This document shows, piece by piece, positions 47,144 to 57,454 of a stretch of 64,000 nucleotides of DNA. The position numbers were made by a program, and so were the translations under genes. The stretch covers positions 1 to 64,000 of the forward strand of contig NZ_JAURWA010000195.1 of NCBI RefSeq assembly GCF_030655195.1. The letters are read 5' to 3'. The stretch is from Patulibacter sp. (GTDB lineage: Bacteria > Actinomycetota > Thermoleophilia > Solirubrobacterales > Solirubrobacteraceae). Numbering within the stretch: the stretch's first letter is position 1; every line of letters starts with the position of its first letter. The notes beneath the pieces were generated by a model, which ran no database searches, was not told where the DNA came from, and saw only the letters and a program-made list of their open reading frames with translations.

Positions 47144-47159
47144 CTCCGGGGTTGTCCGC
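47144..47159. promoter_or_regulatory. Stress-island element copy B (minus strand GCGGACAACCCCGGAG)
   Basis: It is 13 of 16 identical to the cydA copy. It lies 57 bp from the TACGCT box of the gene at 47218 and 55 bp from a GACAGT box (47099-47094, minus strand) of the HD gene. Confidence 0.5.
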
Positions 47160-47205
47160 AGCGCGCCGGGGGCTCCGCCCCCATGCGCGGGCCGTCAGCC
47201 GCTCC

Positions 47206-47211
47206 TACGCT
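47206..47211 (+). promoter_or_regulatory. -10 box (TACGCT) of leaderless helical-protein gene
   Basis: It ends 6 nt before the ATG at 47218. Confidence 0.5.
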
Positions 47212-47217
47212 CGGTCC

Positions 47218-47643
47218 ATGACCACGATCGCGCCCCTGACCTCCCTCTCCCACCGCGCCAAGCAGGTCGAGGACGCCGCCAACGGGGCGGCGTCGCGCAC
47301 CCGCGGCGAGCTCGCCGAGCAGGTGTCGCACGCCCGCGACGCGGCGCACCACGGAGCGTCCGGCCTGCAGGCCGGCGCCGCCGTCGTCCGCGACGACGTC
47401 TCCGCCTGGTGGGGTGACCTGCACCGGAGCTGGAGCACCAACGTCGCGCGCATCCGCAGGACCGAGGACCACGCGAAGGCCGACCACGACGCCCAGCGCG
47501 CGGAGGCCCGCGCCGACCGCGCCGGCGCCGACGCCGACGCCGCTCTCGCCCTGGCCTACGCCGCGCTGGACGAGGCCGAGTACGCCCTCCTGGACTCGTC
47601 GCTGGCCCGCATGGACGCACGCGACGCGCGCGACGCCGTCTGA
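47218..47643 (+). CDS. Hypothetical helical/coiled-coil protein
   Basis: A 141-residue Ala/Asp/Arg-rich protein predicted as long helices: AKQVEDAANGAASRTRGELAEQVSHARDAAHHG, a VRDDVSAWWGDLHRSWS segment with three Trp, and a coiled coil KADHDAQRAEARADRAGADADAALALAYAALDEAEYALLD. No signal peptide or known domain was recognised; it loosely recalls small stress-induced helical proteins. A leaderless promoter and the second conserved element upstream support a real, stress-regulated gene. Confidence 0.6.
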   Translation: MTTIAPLTSLSHRAKQVEDAANGAASRTRGELAEQVSHARDAAHHGASGLQAGAAVVRDDVSAWWGDLHRSWSTNVARIRRTEDHAKADHDAQRAEARADRAGADADAALALAYAALDEAEYALLDSSLARMDARDARDAV

Positions 47644-47689
47644 CCCGCGGCGGCCCGGCACGGCGATCGGCGGTCCCGGTGGCCGACGT

Positions 47690-47705
47690 GCGGGGAACTC
47701 CCCGC
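47690..47705. terminator. Hairpin between convergent genes
   Basis: GCGGGG and CCCCGC form a 6-bp stem with an AACT loop just before the cydC stop (47708). Confidence 0.35.
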
Positions 47706-47707
47706 GC

Positions 47708-49387
47708 TCAGTCAGCCGCGAGCGTCACGGCCCGCGGCGCCAGCGCGGCCTCCTCGGGCCGATGGGCGACGATCAGCGCCGCGCGACCGGGGACGGCGTC
47801 GAGGACCGCCCGGAGGGCCTCCACCGCCTCCGCGGGCGGCAGGTGGCTGGCCGGCTCGTCCAGCAGGACGAGCGCGTGGCCGCGGGCCAGCACCCCGCGG
47901 GCCAGGCCGATCCGCTGGCGCTCGCCGCCCGAGCACCGGGCCCCGCGATCGCCCAGCGGCGTGTCGAGGCCGTCCTCCAGACCGGCGAGCCAGGCCCCCG
48001 CCCCCACGGCGCGCAGCGCCGCGACCAGCTCGTCGTCGCCGGCGTCGGGTCGGGCGAGGACGAGGTTCGCCCGCAGGCTCGCGTCGAAGACGTAGGGGTC
48101 CTGCGGCAGACCGAGCACCGTCCGGCGGAGCGCACGGCCGTCGGCGGTGCGCAGGTCGCAGCCGCCGACGGAGGCCTCGCCGGTCCACTCCCCGGGGTCG
48201 ACGAACCCGACCAGGAGGTCCACGATCGTGCTCTTGCCCACGCCGCTGGGCCCGACGAGCGCGACGCGCTCCCCCGCGCCGACGGTCATCGACGTGCCGC
48301 GTAGGACGGTCCGACCGCCACGACGGACCGCGACGTCGCGGAGCCGGACGACCCCGCCGTCGGGGCGTCCGGTGCCGTCCTCCGGCCGTGCCGCCCCACC
48401 GGTCGCCGGCGCCGCGGCCAGGCGCTCGACGCGGCGGACCGCGTCGGTGCTGTCGTGCAGCTCGCGGGCCGCCTGCGGCAGCCCGGTCAACGCCTCGCCC
48501 AGCCCGAGTGCCAGGAGCGCGAGGAGCCCGACGGAGGTCGGACCGATGCGCCCGTCGGCGCGCGCGAGCAGCGCGACCGCGACGACCGCGACGGTGCCCA
48601 GACCGGCCACCGCCACCGCGGTCGCCCCGACGAGGGCGTCGCGGGTGGCGACGCGCAGCTCCAGCGCCGTGAGGCGGTCGGACGCGCTCGCGACGCGCTC
48701 GGCGTGCCGGTCAGCGGCGCCCGACATCACGATCTCCGGGGCCGCGTCGAGCGTCGTCGCGACGTCCCGGACGACCCGGGCGCGCAGCGGGGCCAGGCGG
48801 GCGGCGGTCCCGCGGGCCGCACGGCGGGCGACCGCGGGGACGACCGCCCCGAGGAGGACCGCGACGACGAGCACGACGACCGCCGCGGCCGGCAGCACGA
48901 GTGCGGCCGCGACCACGCCCGCGACGGTGACGAGCAGGCCCGCGGCGAGCGGGGCCAGCGAGCGGAGGAAGACGTCCTGGACGCGGTCGACGTCGGCGAC
49001 GATCCCGTCGAGGAGCTCGGCGCTGGAGCGGCCGCCGACCGCGCCGGGGATCCGGGGGACGAGCGCGGCGAAGGTCCCCGCCCGCAGGCGGGTCAGCGTG
49101 CCGAGGACGGCGTCGTGCCCGACGAGCCGCTCCGCGTACCGCGAGACGGCACGCAGGACGCCGAGGCCCCGCACGCAGACGATCGCGACCGTCAGCGACA
49201 GGACCGGCGGCTGCTCCGCGGCACGCGCGATGAGGTAGCCCGACAGGGCCAGGAGCGCGGTGCCCGCCAGGCTGGAGACCGCCCCCAGCGCGGCGGCCCC
49301 CGCAAGCCGGCGCCGCTCGTCGGGCGAGGCGATCCGGACCGCGCGTCGGACGGTGGCGAGGGTGCCCTCGCGGGCGACGGTGCTCAC
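47708..49387 (-). CDS. cydC: Thiol reductant ABC exporter subunit CydC
   Basis: A 559-residue half-transporter. Six TM helices occupy residues about 25-290, with ALSGYLIARAAEQPPVLSLTVAIVCVRGLGVLRAVSRYAERLVGHDAVLG, a CydC hallmark. The ATPase domain has Walker A GPSGVGKST (about 368-376), signature CSGGERQRIGLARG and Walker B HALVLLDEPASHLPP. With CydD it exports glutathione/cysteine-like thiols needed to assemble cytochrome bd. Its ATG overlaps the cydD stop. It is the last gene of the cydABDC operon. Confidence 0.93.
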   Translation of the reverse strand: MSTVAREGTLATVRRAVRIASPDERRRLAGAAALGAVSSLAGTALLALSGYLIARAAEQPPVLSLTVAIVCVRGLGVLRAVSRYAERLVGHDAVLGTLTRLRAGTFAALVPRIPGAVGGRSSAELLDGIVADVDRVQDVFLRSLAPLAAGLLVTVAGVVAAALVLPAAAVVVLVVAVLLGAVVPAVARRAARGTAARLAPLRARVVRDVATTLDAAPEIVMSGAADRHAERVASASDRLTALELRVATRDALVGATAVAVAGLGTVAVVAVALLARADGRIGPTSVGLLALLALGLGEALTGLPQAARELHDSTDAVRRVERLAAAPATGGAARPEDGTGRPDGGVVRLRDVAVRRGGRTVLRGTSMTVGAGERVALVGPSGVGKSTIVDLLVGFVDPGEWTGEASVGGCDLRTADGRALRRTVLGLPQDPYVFDASLRANLVLARPDAGDDELVAALRAVGAGAWLAGLEDGLDTPLGDRGARCSGGERQRIGLARGVLARGHALVLLDEPASHLPPAEAVEALRAVLDAVPGRAALIVAHRPEEAALAPRAVTLAAD

Positions 49388-51126
49388 GCCCGGGCCCCCG
49401 CCGTCGCGGGCACCGCGGCCGGGAGACCGGGCGGCGGATCCCCGACCGGCCCGACCGGCCCGTCGCGCCGCCCGTCCCGGAGCGCGACGACCTCGTCCGC
49501 CAGGCTCAGCGGTGCCGAGTCGTGGGTGCAGAGGACGGCGGTCCGACCGCGCAGCAGGTGCTCCAGGGCGTCGACGACCCCGGCCGCGGTGACCGCGTCG
49601 AGGTTGGCCGTCGGCTCGTCGACGAGGACCAGGCGGGGGCGGCTCGCGATCGCGCGGGCGATCGCCACCCGGCGCCGCTCACCGGCCGAGAGCGGCAGCC
49701 CGCCGTCACCGACGACGGTGTCCAGTCCGTGCGGCAGCGCCCGCAGGAGCGGCCCGAGTCCCACCGCCCGGAGCGCCTCCCCGAGCGCGGCGTCGTCGGC
49801 GTCCGCGCCGAGAGCGACGTTCTCGCGCAGCGTGCCCGGGAGCAGGACGGGGTGCTGGGGGATCCAGGCGACGCCCGCCCGCCAGCCGTCGAGGTCCGCG
49901 TCGGCCAGGGCGACGTCGCCGCAGCCGACGGTCCCCCCGTCGGGGCCGCGCAGGCCGGCCAGCAGGCGCAGGACCGTCGTCTTGCCGGAGCCGGGCGGGC
50001 CGACGAGCGCGGTCGTGCGACCCGCCGCCACGTGCAGGTCGAGGCCGTCGAGCGCCGGGCGCTCGCGGCCCGGGGCGGCCACCCGGACGCCGCGCAGGAC
50101 CAGCGCCTCGCGGGCCGGATCGGGCAGCGGTCCGTCGGGCTCGCCGGTGGGGACGAGGTGGTCGCGGTCGCCGCCCTCGACCAGCGCCCGCAGGACGGGC
50201 TCCGCCTCGGCCGCCGCGTGGTACTCCGCGCCCAGGCGGCGCAGCGGGGCGAAGACCTCCGGGGCGAGGACCAGCGCGGCGATCGCGGGCGCGAACGCCA
50301 TGTCGCCCGCGGCCAGTCGGATGCCGCAGGCGACGGCCACCAGCGCGGTGCCGAGCATCGCCACGAACTCGAGCACGAAGCCCGAGAGGAACGCGGCGCG
50401 CAGGACGGCCATGGTGCCGCGGCGGTAGGACTCGCCCGCGACGCGCACCTGCCGGATCTGCACGTCCTCCCGACCGAACGCCCGCAGCACGGGGAGGCCC
50501 CGGAGCACGTCGAGCAGATGCCCGTCGAGCAGCCCGAGCGCGGCGGTGCGGTGCTCGGCGGCGTCGCGGGCCTGCAGGCCGACCAGGGCGAGGAAGAGGA
50601 TCACGATCGGGACGGCGACGGCCAGGAGCGCGGCCGACAGCGGGTCGAAGGCGGCGACCGCGGCGAGCGCGAGGATCGGCCCGACCCCGGCGACGGCGCG
50701 CTGGGGCACGTAGCGGCCGGCGTAGTCCGCCAGCGCGCCGGCGCCGTGGACGCTGGTCGCCGCCAGGGCGCCGGGCCGGGCGGCACCCGAGGACGCGGAG
50801 GCGAGGGTCATGACCACGACGCGTCGCCGCAGCGCCGCGACCGCGCGGTGCCCGGTGCGGCGGCCGTCGATCTCCGCGGCCGCCCCGAGGGCGGCCCGCA
50901 GCAGCACCGCGACGGCCAGCGCTCCGAGGGTCCGGACGGCGTCGTCGGTCCGCGGCACGCCCTCCACCCCGATCGCGATGGCGTGCGCCAGGAGGACGGC
51001 GCCGGCCAGGGTGCACGCCGTCGCGGCCACGCCGAGCGCGGCCGTGCGCCGGGTCAGCGGCCGCAGCTCCGGGGCGAGGACCGTGAGGTCGCGGCGCCCG
51101 CGACCGCGGCGCGGCTCGGCGGCCAT
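49384..51126 (-). CDS. cydD: Thiol reductant ABC exporter subunit CydD
   Basis: A 580-residue half-transporter. Residues about 20-300 are membrane helices, with GRYVPQRAVAGVGPILALAAVAAFDPLSAALLAVAVPIVILFLALVG and EVFAPLRRLGAEYHAAAEA typical of CydD. The ATPase has Walker A GPPGSGKTT (about 388-396), Q-loop IPQHPVLLPGTLRENVALG, signature LSAGERRRVAIARAI (LSAGE instead of LSGGQ) and Walker B LVLVDEPTANLDA. It starts 1 nt after the cydB stop. The partner is CydC. Confidence 0.93.
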   Translation of the reverse strand: MAAEPRRGRGRRDLTVLAPELRPLTRRTAALGVAATACTLAGAVLLAHAIAIGVEGVPRTDDAVRTLGALAVAVLLRAALGAAAEIDGRRTGHRAVAALRRRVVVMTLASASSGAARPGALAATSVHGAGALADYAGRYVPQRAVAGVGPILALAAVAAFDPLSAALLAVAVPIVILFLALVGLQARDAAEHRTAALGLLDGHLLDVLRGLPVLRAFGREDVQIRQVRVAGESYRRGTMAVLRAAFLSGFVLEFVAMLGTALVAVACGIRLAAGDMAFAPAIAALVLAPEVFAPLRRLGAEYHAAAEAEPVLRALVEGGDRDHLVPTGEPDGPLPDPAREALVLRGVRVAAPGRERPALDGLDLHVAAGRTTALVGPPGSGKTTVLRLLAGLRGPDGGTVGCGDVALADADLDGWRAGVAWIPQHPVLLPGTLRENVALGADADDAALGEALRAVGLGPLLRALPHGLDTVVGDGGLPLSAGERRRVAIARAIASRPRLVLVDEPTANLDAVTAAGVVDALEHLLRGRTAVLCTHDSAPLSLADEVVALRDGRRDGPVGPVGDPPPGLPAAVPATAGARA

Positions 51127-51127
51127 C

Positions 51128-52186
51128 TCAGGCGTCCTCGGCGGCGCGCCGCCGCTGCAGGGCGTCCAGCGGGCTCGCCGCCGTCGAGAACCCGTCGGCG
51201 GCGACCCGGTGGCGGAAGATCCAGTAGGACCACCCCTGGTAGAGGAAGACGATCGGTGCCATGACGACCGCCACCCAGGTCATGACCTTCAGCGTGTAGG
51301 GCGAGGACGCGGCGCTCGCGACGCTGAGCGTGCCGGCCGGGTCGTCGGTCGAGGGCAGCACGTTCGGCCACAGCTGGGCGAACAGCAGCACCGCGGCGCC
51401 GAGGATCGTCACGACCGTCCCGGCGAACGCGGCGGACTCGTGCCCGCGCAGGAGCGCCGCTCCGCCGGCGAGCAGGCCGGCGACGGCGACGGCGACCCCG
51501 ACGGCTCCGACGACGGACGCGCCGCCGCCCTGACCGAACAGCGACCACAGCCCGAAGGCCCCCACGAGCACCGTCGCGACCGGCCACGCCCGAAGCGCCA
51601 GCCGACGGCTGCGCTGGCGCAGCGCCCCCTCGGTCCGGACCCCGAGGAACGTCGCGCCGTGGAGCACGAAGAGCGAGAGGATCGCGACGACGCCGAGCAA
51701 CGCATAGGGGCTCAGCAGGTCGAGGAGGGTCCCCGTGAAGTCGCTGTTGGCGTCGAGCGGGATCCCGCGCACGACGTCGGCGAGCGCGGCGGCGACCATC
51801 GCCGGGGCGAGCACCGAGCAGCCGACCAGGACGCGGTCCCAGCGCGTGGTCCAGACGATGTCGTCCTCGTGCTTGCGGCGGTACTCGATGGCGAGCACGC
51901 GCAGGATCAGCGCGACGAGCAGGATCAGCAGCGGCAGGTACAGCGCGCTGAACATCGACGCGTACCAGTTGGGGAACGCCGCGAACATCGAGGCGCCGGC
52001 GACGATCAGCCAGACCTCGTTGCCGTCCCAGACGGGCCCGAAGGTGCGGACCATCTGGTCGCGCTCCCCCGGGGTCTTCGCCAGGACGAACAGGAGCATG
52101 CCGACGCCGAAGTCGAAGCCCTCGAGGACGAGGTAGCCGGCCCAGAAGGCGGCGATGAGGAGGAACCAGACGGTGGGGAGGTCCAT
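51128..52186 (-). CDS. cydB: Cytochrome bd ubiquinol/menaquinol oxidase subunit II
   Basis: A 352-residue membrane protein. It has the CydB start MDLPTVWFLLIAAFWAGYLVLEGFDFGVGML (Asp/Glu of the proton channel region) and the conserved GPVWDGNEVWLIVAGASMFAAFPNWYASMFSALYLPL (about residues 50-86). Later helices include SPYALLGVVAILSLFVLHGATFLGVRTEG and a final YQGWSYWIFRHR. It completes the high-affinity terminal oxidase with CydA. The gap to cydA is 32 nt. Confidence 0.95.
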   Translation of the reverse strand: MDLPTVWFLLIAAFWAGYLVLEGFDFGVGMLLFVLAKTPGERDQMVRTFGPVWDGNEVWLIVAGASMFAAFPNWYASMFSALYLPLLILLVALILRVLAIEYRRKHEDDIVWTTRWDRVLVGCSVLAPAMVAAALADVVRGIPLDANSDFTGTLLDLLSPYALLGVVAILSLFVLHGATFLGVRTEGALRQRSRRLALRAWPVATVLVGAFGLWSLFGQGGGASVVGAVGVAVAVAGLLAGGAALLRGHESAAFAGTVVTILGAAVLLFAQLWPNVLPSTDDPAGTLSVASAASSPYTLKVMTWVAVVMAPIVFLYQGWSYWIFRHRVAADGFSTAASPLDALQRRRAAEDA

Positions 52187-52218
52187 GAGCGTGTGCCGGA
52201 TCGATTCGCGGTCGGAGG

Positions 52219-53733
52219 TCAGTAGACGAGGAGCGGCACGTGCGGGTGCTCGTGGTCCTCGTCGTGGTCGTGGTCGTCCAGCTCGTCCCGCTCCGGCGTC
52301 GGTGCGTCGCCGTTCCCGGAGGCCGCCGGCGGCCGGTCGCCACCCTCGGGGCCCTTCCGGGCGAGCGTCGTGAACAGCCGGAACTCGATCGCGCCGATCG
52401 CGACGTAGAGCACGATGAACACGCCCAGCGAGATCGCGATGGTCGAGACCCCGATCTTCGACACGGCGTCCTGGGTCTTCAGCAGGCCGGTGACGACCCA
52501 CGGCTGGCGGCCGACCTCGGTGAACATCCAGCCGGCGGCGTGACCGAGGAAGCCCGCGGCGAGCGTCCCGAGCGCCAGGCGCCGGAACCACGTGCGCGTG
52601 GCGAGCCGCTCGATCCGTCCGGGCGCCCGGCGCATCAGCAGCAGCCCGACGACGGCGACCCCGAGCATCCAGAAGCCGAGCCCCATCATCAGACGGAAGG
52701 TCCAGTAGGTGACGCCGACGATCGGGTAGTACTCGGCCTCCGCGGGGTCGCGGCCCTGCGCCCGCTCGTAGGGCGCGAACCGACGCACGTCCTGCGCCTG
52801 CAGGTCGTCGATGCCCTCGACCGTCCCGTTGAAGCTGTTGGTCGCGAGGAACGAGGTCAGCCCCGGGATCTTCAGCTCGAACGACGGGCGGTCGGGCTTC
52901 TTCTCCAGCGGGGCGATCGTCATCAGGGACAGCGGGGCGCTCTTCTCCGTGGTGTAGAGCGCCTCGGCCGCGGCCATCTTCATCGGCTGCTTCTCGGTCA
53001 TGTACTGCCCGAAGAAGTGGCCGACGACGATCGTCAGGAGCGAGGCGACGAGCATGCCCTTCAGACCCCAGGACAGCGAGCGGCGGAAGAACGCGGTCTC
53101 GTGTCCGGCTCGGCGTCCGAGGTGCCAGATCGAGATGCCGGCCATCAGCCCGGCGGCGGTCAGGACCGCGGCGGGGATCGTGTGGAGGTACGCGAAGACG
53201 GCGTTGCCGCTGGAGAGCACCGCCCAGATCGAGGTCAGGGCGGCGTTGCCGGTCTCCGGGTCGATGCGGTAGCCGACGGGGTGCTGCATCCAGGCGTTCG
53301 CCGCGAGGATGAAGTAGGCGGAGAGGTTCGTGCCGACGAAGACGAGCCAGATCGACGCGAGATGGAGCTTCTTCGGCAGGTGGTCCCAACCGAAGATCCA
53401 GATCCCCAGGAACGTCGACTCGAGGAAGAACGCGGCCAGGCCCTCCATGGCCAGCGGCGCGCCGAAGACGTCGCCGACGTAGCGCGAGTATGCGCTCCAC
53501 GCCATGCCGAACTGGAACTCCTGCACCAGGCCGGTCGCGATGCCGATCGCGAAGTTGATCAGCAGCAGCTTGCCCCAGAACCGCGTCATCCGCCGGTACT
53601 GGTCGTCGCCTGAACGCACCCACCGCGTCTGCATCAGCGCGACGAGGCCCGACAGGCCGATCGTCAGCGGGACGAAGATGAAGTGGAAGACGGTGGTGAA
53701 GGCGAACTGCCAGCGTGCGAGCTCGAGGAGCAT
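52219..53733 (-). CDS. cydA: Cytochrome bd ubiquinol/menaquinol oxidase subunit I
   Basis: A 504-residue haem-binding subunit. Candidate haem ligands are His17 (TTVFHFIFVPLTIG) and His184 (YLHTIPAAVL). The AMEGLAAFFLES block near residues 95-106 carries the conserved Glu pair, and the GLGFWMLGVAV helix holds the Met ligand region. The quinol loop lies between about 245 and 330 and is short. The C-terminus is unusual: after about residue 470 comes an acidic, His-rich tail (DDHDHDEDHEHPH), which may bind metal. It reduces O2 to water with very high affinity. It is first in the cydABDC operon. A TAGCGT -10 box (53796-53791, minus strand) and a copy of the second conserved element lie upstream. 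Confidence 0.95.
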   Translation of the reverse strand: MLLELARWQFAFTTVFHFIFVPLTIGLSGLVALMQTRWVRSGDDQYRRMTRFWGKLLLINFAIGIATGLVQEFQFGMAWSAYSRYVGDVFGAPLAMEGLAAFFLESTFLGIWIFGWDHLPKKLHLASIWLVFVGTNLSAYFILAANAWMQHPVGYRIDPETGNAALTSIWAVLSSGNAVFAYLHTIPAAVLTAAGLMAGISIWHLGRRAGHETAFFRRSLSWGLKGMLVASLLTIVVGHFFGQYMTEKQPMKMAAAEALYTTEKSAPLSLMTIAPLEKKPDRPSFELKIPGLTSFLATNSFNGTVEGIDDLQAQDVRRFAPYERAQGRDPAEAEYYPIVGVTYWTFRLMMGLGFWMLGVAVVGLLLMRRAPGRIERLATRTWFRRLALGTLAAGFLGHAAGWMFTEVGRQPWVVTGLLKTQDAVSKIGVSTIAISLGVFIVLYVAIGAIEFRLFTTLARKGPEGGDRPPAASGNGDAPTPERDELDDHDHDEDHEHPHVPLLVY

Positions 53734-53790
53734 GGGGTCGTTTCGCGCCGAGGAGAGAGGGAGGGACGACCGATCTCCGGCCGCCCCGCC

Positions 53791-53796
53791 ACGCTA
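53791..53796 (-). promoter_or_regulatory. -10 box (TAGCGT) of the cydABDC operon
   Basis: It lies about 57 bp from stress-island element copy C and about 57 nt before the cydA ATG. Confidence 0.45.
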
Positions 53797-53842
53797 CGAA
53801 GCCCCTCTCCGCCGCTCATCCGTGCGGAATCCGCGACCGGCT

Positions 53843-53858
53843 GCGGACGACTACGGAG
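53843..53858 (-). promoter_or_regulatory. Stress-island element copy C (GCGGACGACTACGGAG), cydA
   Basis: It is located 110 nt upstream of cydA, inside the last codons and stop region of the alcohol dehydrogenase gene. It is closely similar to copies B, F and G. Confidence 0.5.
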
Positions 53859-54924
53859 CGGCGACCGCGCCCACGCCGGCGACGGCCTCGGGGCGCAGCG
53901 GCGCCGGCTGGAGCCGGAACACCGTCCGCGCCGCACCGGCCGTCCCGTCGAGGACCGCGGCGATCGCCTCGTTCACGTCCTCCAGCCGGGCCTCGGTCCG
54001 CTCGACCCGCGTGAGTCCGCGGCGGTGCAGCTCGAAGACGTCGACGACGTCCTGGTGCGTCCCGACGATCGACCCCTTGATGGTCAGGCCGCCGACGACG
54101 GTCTCGAAGATCGGGACGCCCATCTCGTTCTCCGCCGGCATGCCGACGCAGACGAGCGTGCCGCCGCGCGACAGCGACCCGAGGGCCTGCTCGAACGCAC
54201 GTGGACTGACGGCCGTCGCGATCGCCGCGTCGGCCCCGCCGAGGGCCTGGATCACGGCGACCGGGTCCTGCTCGAGCGGGTTGACGACGTGGTCGGCGCC
54301 GAGGGCGGTGGCGGTCGCCAGCCGCTCCGGGTTGATGTCCACCGCGATCACCTCGGCGCCGGTGATCCGCGCGTACTGCACCGCCAGGTGGCCCAGACCG
54401 CCGACGCCGAAGACGACGACCCGGCTCGACGACGTGCAGCCGGACTCCTTGACCGCCTTGTAGGTCGTGACGCCCGCGCAGGTCAGCGGTGCGGCGTCCG
54501 CCGGGTCGATGCCGTCGGGGACCCGGACGACGTGGCGCGACCAGCCCACGACGTACTCGGCGAGCCCGCCGTCGACGGAGTAGCCCGTGTTCTCCTGGGA
54601 CGCGCAGAGCGTCTCGCGACCGGAGTTGCAGTACCGGCAGTCGCCGCAGGCGTAGCCGAGCCACGGCACCGCGACGCGCATCCCGAGCTCGAGGCCGTGG
54701 GCGTTGCCCAGCCCGAGCTGCTCGACCAGGCCGACGGCCTCGTGGCCGGGCACGAACGGCGGCGACGGCTTGGCCGGCCAGTCGCCGTGGGCGGCGTGGA
54801 TGTCGGTGTGGCAGAGCCCGGACGCTTCGACGCGGACCAGGACCTGCTCGGGCCCGGGCCGCGGCACGGGGATCTCGTCGATCGTGAGCGGGTCGGTGAA
54901 CTGGTGGACGACGGCGGCCTTCAT
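53851..54924 (-). CDS. Zinc-dependent alcohol dehydrogenase (AdhP/propanol-preferring type)
   Basis: A 357-residue medium-chain dehydrogenase. Catalytic zinc ligands are Cys in [10 protein letters not shown] (about residue 38) and the His of PGHEAVG (about 61). Structural zinc ligands are in the four-Cys cluster [15 protein letters not shown] (about 94-108). The NAD-binding [13 protein letters not shown] motif is at about 176-188. It oxidises primary alcohols or reduces aldehydes. GAGGAG precedes the ATG. It is divergent from an aldehyde dehydrogenase gene, giving an alcohol-aldehyde-acid pathway. A copy of the second conserved element lies 55 bp upstream of a GAAGGT -10-like box. Confidence 0.92.
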   Translation of the reverse strand: MKAAVVHQFTDPLTIDEIPVPRPGPEQVLVRVEASGLCHTDIHAAHGDWPAKPSPPFVPGHEAVGLVEQLGLGNAHGLELGMRVAVPWLGYACGDCRYCNSGRETLCASQENTGYSVDGGLAEYVVGWSRHVVRVPDGIDPADAAPLTCAGVTTYKAVKESGCTSSSRVVVFGVGGLGHLAVQYARITGAEVIAVDINPERLATATALGADHVVNPLEQDPVAVIQALGGADAAIATAVSPRAFEQALGSLSRGGTLVCVGMPAENEMGVPIFETVVGGLTIKGSIVGTHQDVVDVFELHRRGLTRVERTEARLEDVNEAIAAVLDGTAGAARTVFRLQPAPLRPEAVAGVGAVAAP

Positions 54925-55012
54925 GGCGTGCTCCTCGGGTGGTCCCGACGGGACGCCGGGCCCGTCCACCTTCACCCGCGGCTCCCGGCGCGTCATCGGG
55001 AGGGACCCCGGC

Positions 55013-55034
55013 GGGGACCGCGTAGTTCGTCCCC
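55013..55034. promoter_or_regulatory. Inverted repeat containing stress-island element copy D
   Basis: GGGGAC and GTCCCC flank a 10-nt core. The minus strand contains GGGACGAACTACGCGG (55033-55018), resembling the cydA element with one extra base. It is 55 bp from GAAGGT (54973-54968, minus strand) of the alcohol dehydrogenase gene. Confidence 0.4.
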
Positions 55035-55219
55035 CGCGTGGACCTCCTCGGGACGACCGGACCCCGGACGGGAAGACCGGACCCCGGACGAGCACCGCGG
55101 ACGGACCACGGTCCCCGTCGCGTACTCCGCCGCAGCCGGCCCGCCACGGTTCCGCGATGTGCCCGGGAGGCACGCATGGTCCGCTGGAGGAACTCCGAAC
55201 ATCGACCCGAGGACCCTCC

Positions 55220-56764
<1,545 letters not shown>

Positions 56765-56842
56765 CCCCGACGGACCGCGCCCTCGCACCGACCCGGGCCG
56801 CGGCGGACGAGCGGCCCACGAGGACGGATCCATGGCCCTCGC

Positions 56843-57271
56843 TCAATCCCCGACGGGGGCGGTGCGCAGCGCGGCGACGACGTCGAGGGTCGAGACGATC
56901 CCGACAGGACGCTCGTCGTCGGTGACGACGGCGTGCGACGTCCCGTTCTCGGCGAGCGCGACGGCGATCACCAGCAGGTCGTCCTCCGCGTCGACGCAGA
57001 GCACCGGCGACCGGGCGATGCCGCCGGCGGTCGTGCCGCTGCCGGTGATCGCGCCGCGGACGAGGTCGAGGTCGGAGACCACCGACCAGACGAGACGGTC
57101 GCCGGAAGCGTCGTGGACGATGCCGTCGACGAGGAGGCAGTGGATCCGCTGGTCGGCCATCGCCGCGGCGACCTCGGCCAGCGGCGTCGACGGATCGCAC
57201 GACGTGATCGGTGAGTGCATGACGTCGCGGGCGAACGTCGCGGCCAGGGAGCGGGTGAGGATCGTGGTCAT
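56843..57271 (-). CDS. CBS-pair protein (Hrp1-like)
   Basis: A 142-residue protein made of two CBS motifs: ARDVMHSPITSCDPSTPLAEVAAAMADQRIHCLLVDG (about residues 14-50) and IARSPVLCVDAEDDLLVIAVALAENGTSHAVVTDDERPVGIVSTLDVVAAL (about 85-136). CBS pairs bind adenine nucleotides. The small stand-alone type resembles Hrp1, a DosR-regulon protein of Mycobacterium. A TACGGT -10 box 6 nt upstream makes the message leaderless. A copy of the second conserved element lies 54 bp further upstream. Confidence 0.88.
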   Translation of the reverse strand: MTTILTRSLAATFARDVMHSPITSCDPSTPLAEVAAAMADQRIHCLLVDGIVHDASGDRLVWSVVSDLDLVRGAITGSGTTAGGIARSPVLCVDAEDDLLVIAVALAENGTSHAVVTDDERPVGIVSTLDVVAALRTAPVGD

Positions 57272-57277
57272 CGCTCG

Positions 57278-57283
57278 ACCGTA
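57278..57283 (-). promoter_or_regulatory. -10 box (TACGGT) of leaderless CBS gene
   Basis: On the minus strand it ends 6 nt before the ATG at 57271. Confidence 0.5.
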
Positions 57284-57326
57284 CGGACGGGCCGTGGCGT
57301 CGCCATCCGCGAACACCCACCGCCGC

Positions 57327-57342
57327 GCGGGACGTTCTACGG
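57327..57342 (-). promoter_or_regulatory. Stress-island element copy E (GCGGGACGTTCTACGG), CBS gene
   Basis: Centred at 57334.5, 54 bp from the -10 box of the CBS-pair gene. Confidence 0.45.
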
Positions 57343-57454
57343 AGTCGCCCGGGGCGTCCCAGCGCCAGATCCGCCAGATCGTGCGGGACGAGGCGATCAT
57401 GACGGCCGACGTAGGGCGGCCCGGGCGACGTGGTCGGGGGTGCTCCTCGGGGCG

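Noticed and set aside
47690..47705. GCGGGGAACTCCCCGC as another stress-island element
   Set aside because: It lies between convergent gene ends with no promoter to serve; a terminator hairpin is the simpler reading.
55183..55199. Eleventh copy of the regional operator before the aldehyde dehydrogenase gene (GCTGGAG-gaa-CTCCGAA)
   Set aside because: The spacer is 3 nt instead of 4, the left half-site fits poorly, and there is no -10 box at 51-54 bp. The gene lies in the other island.
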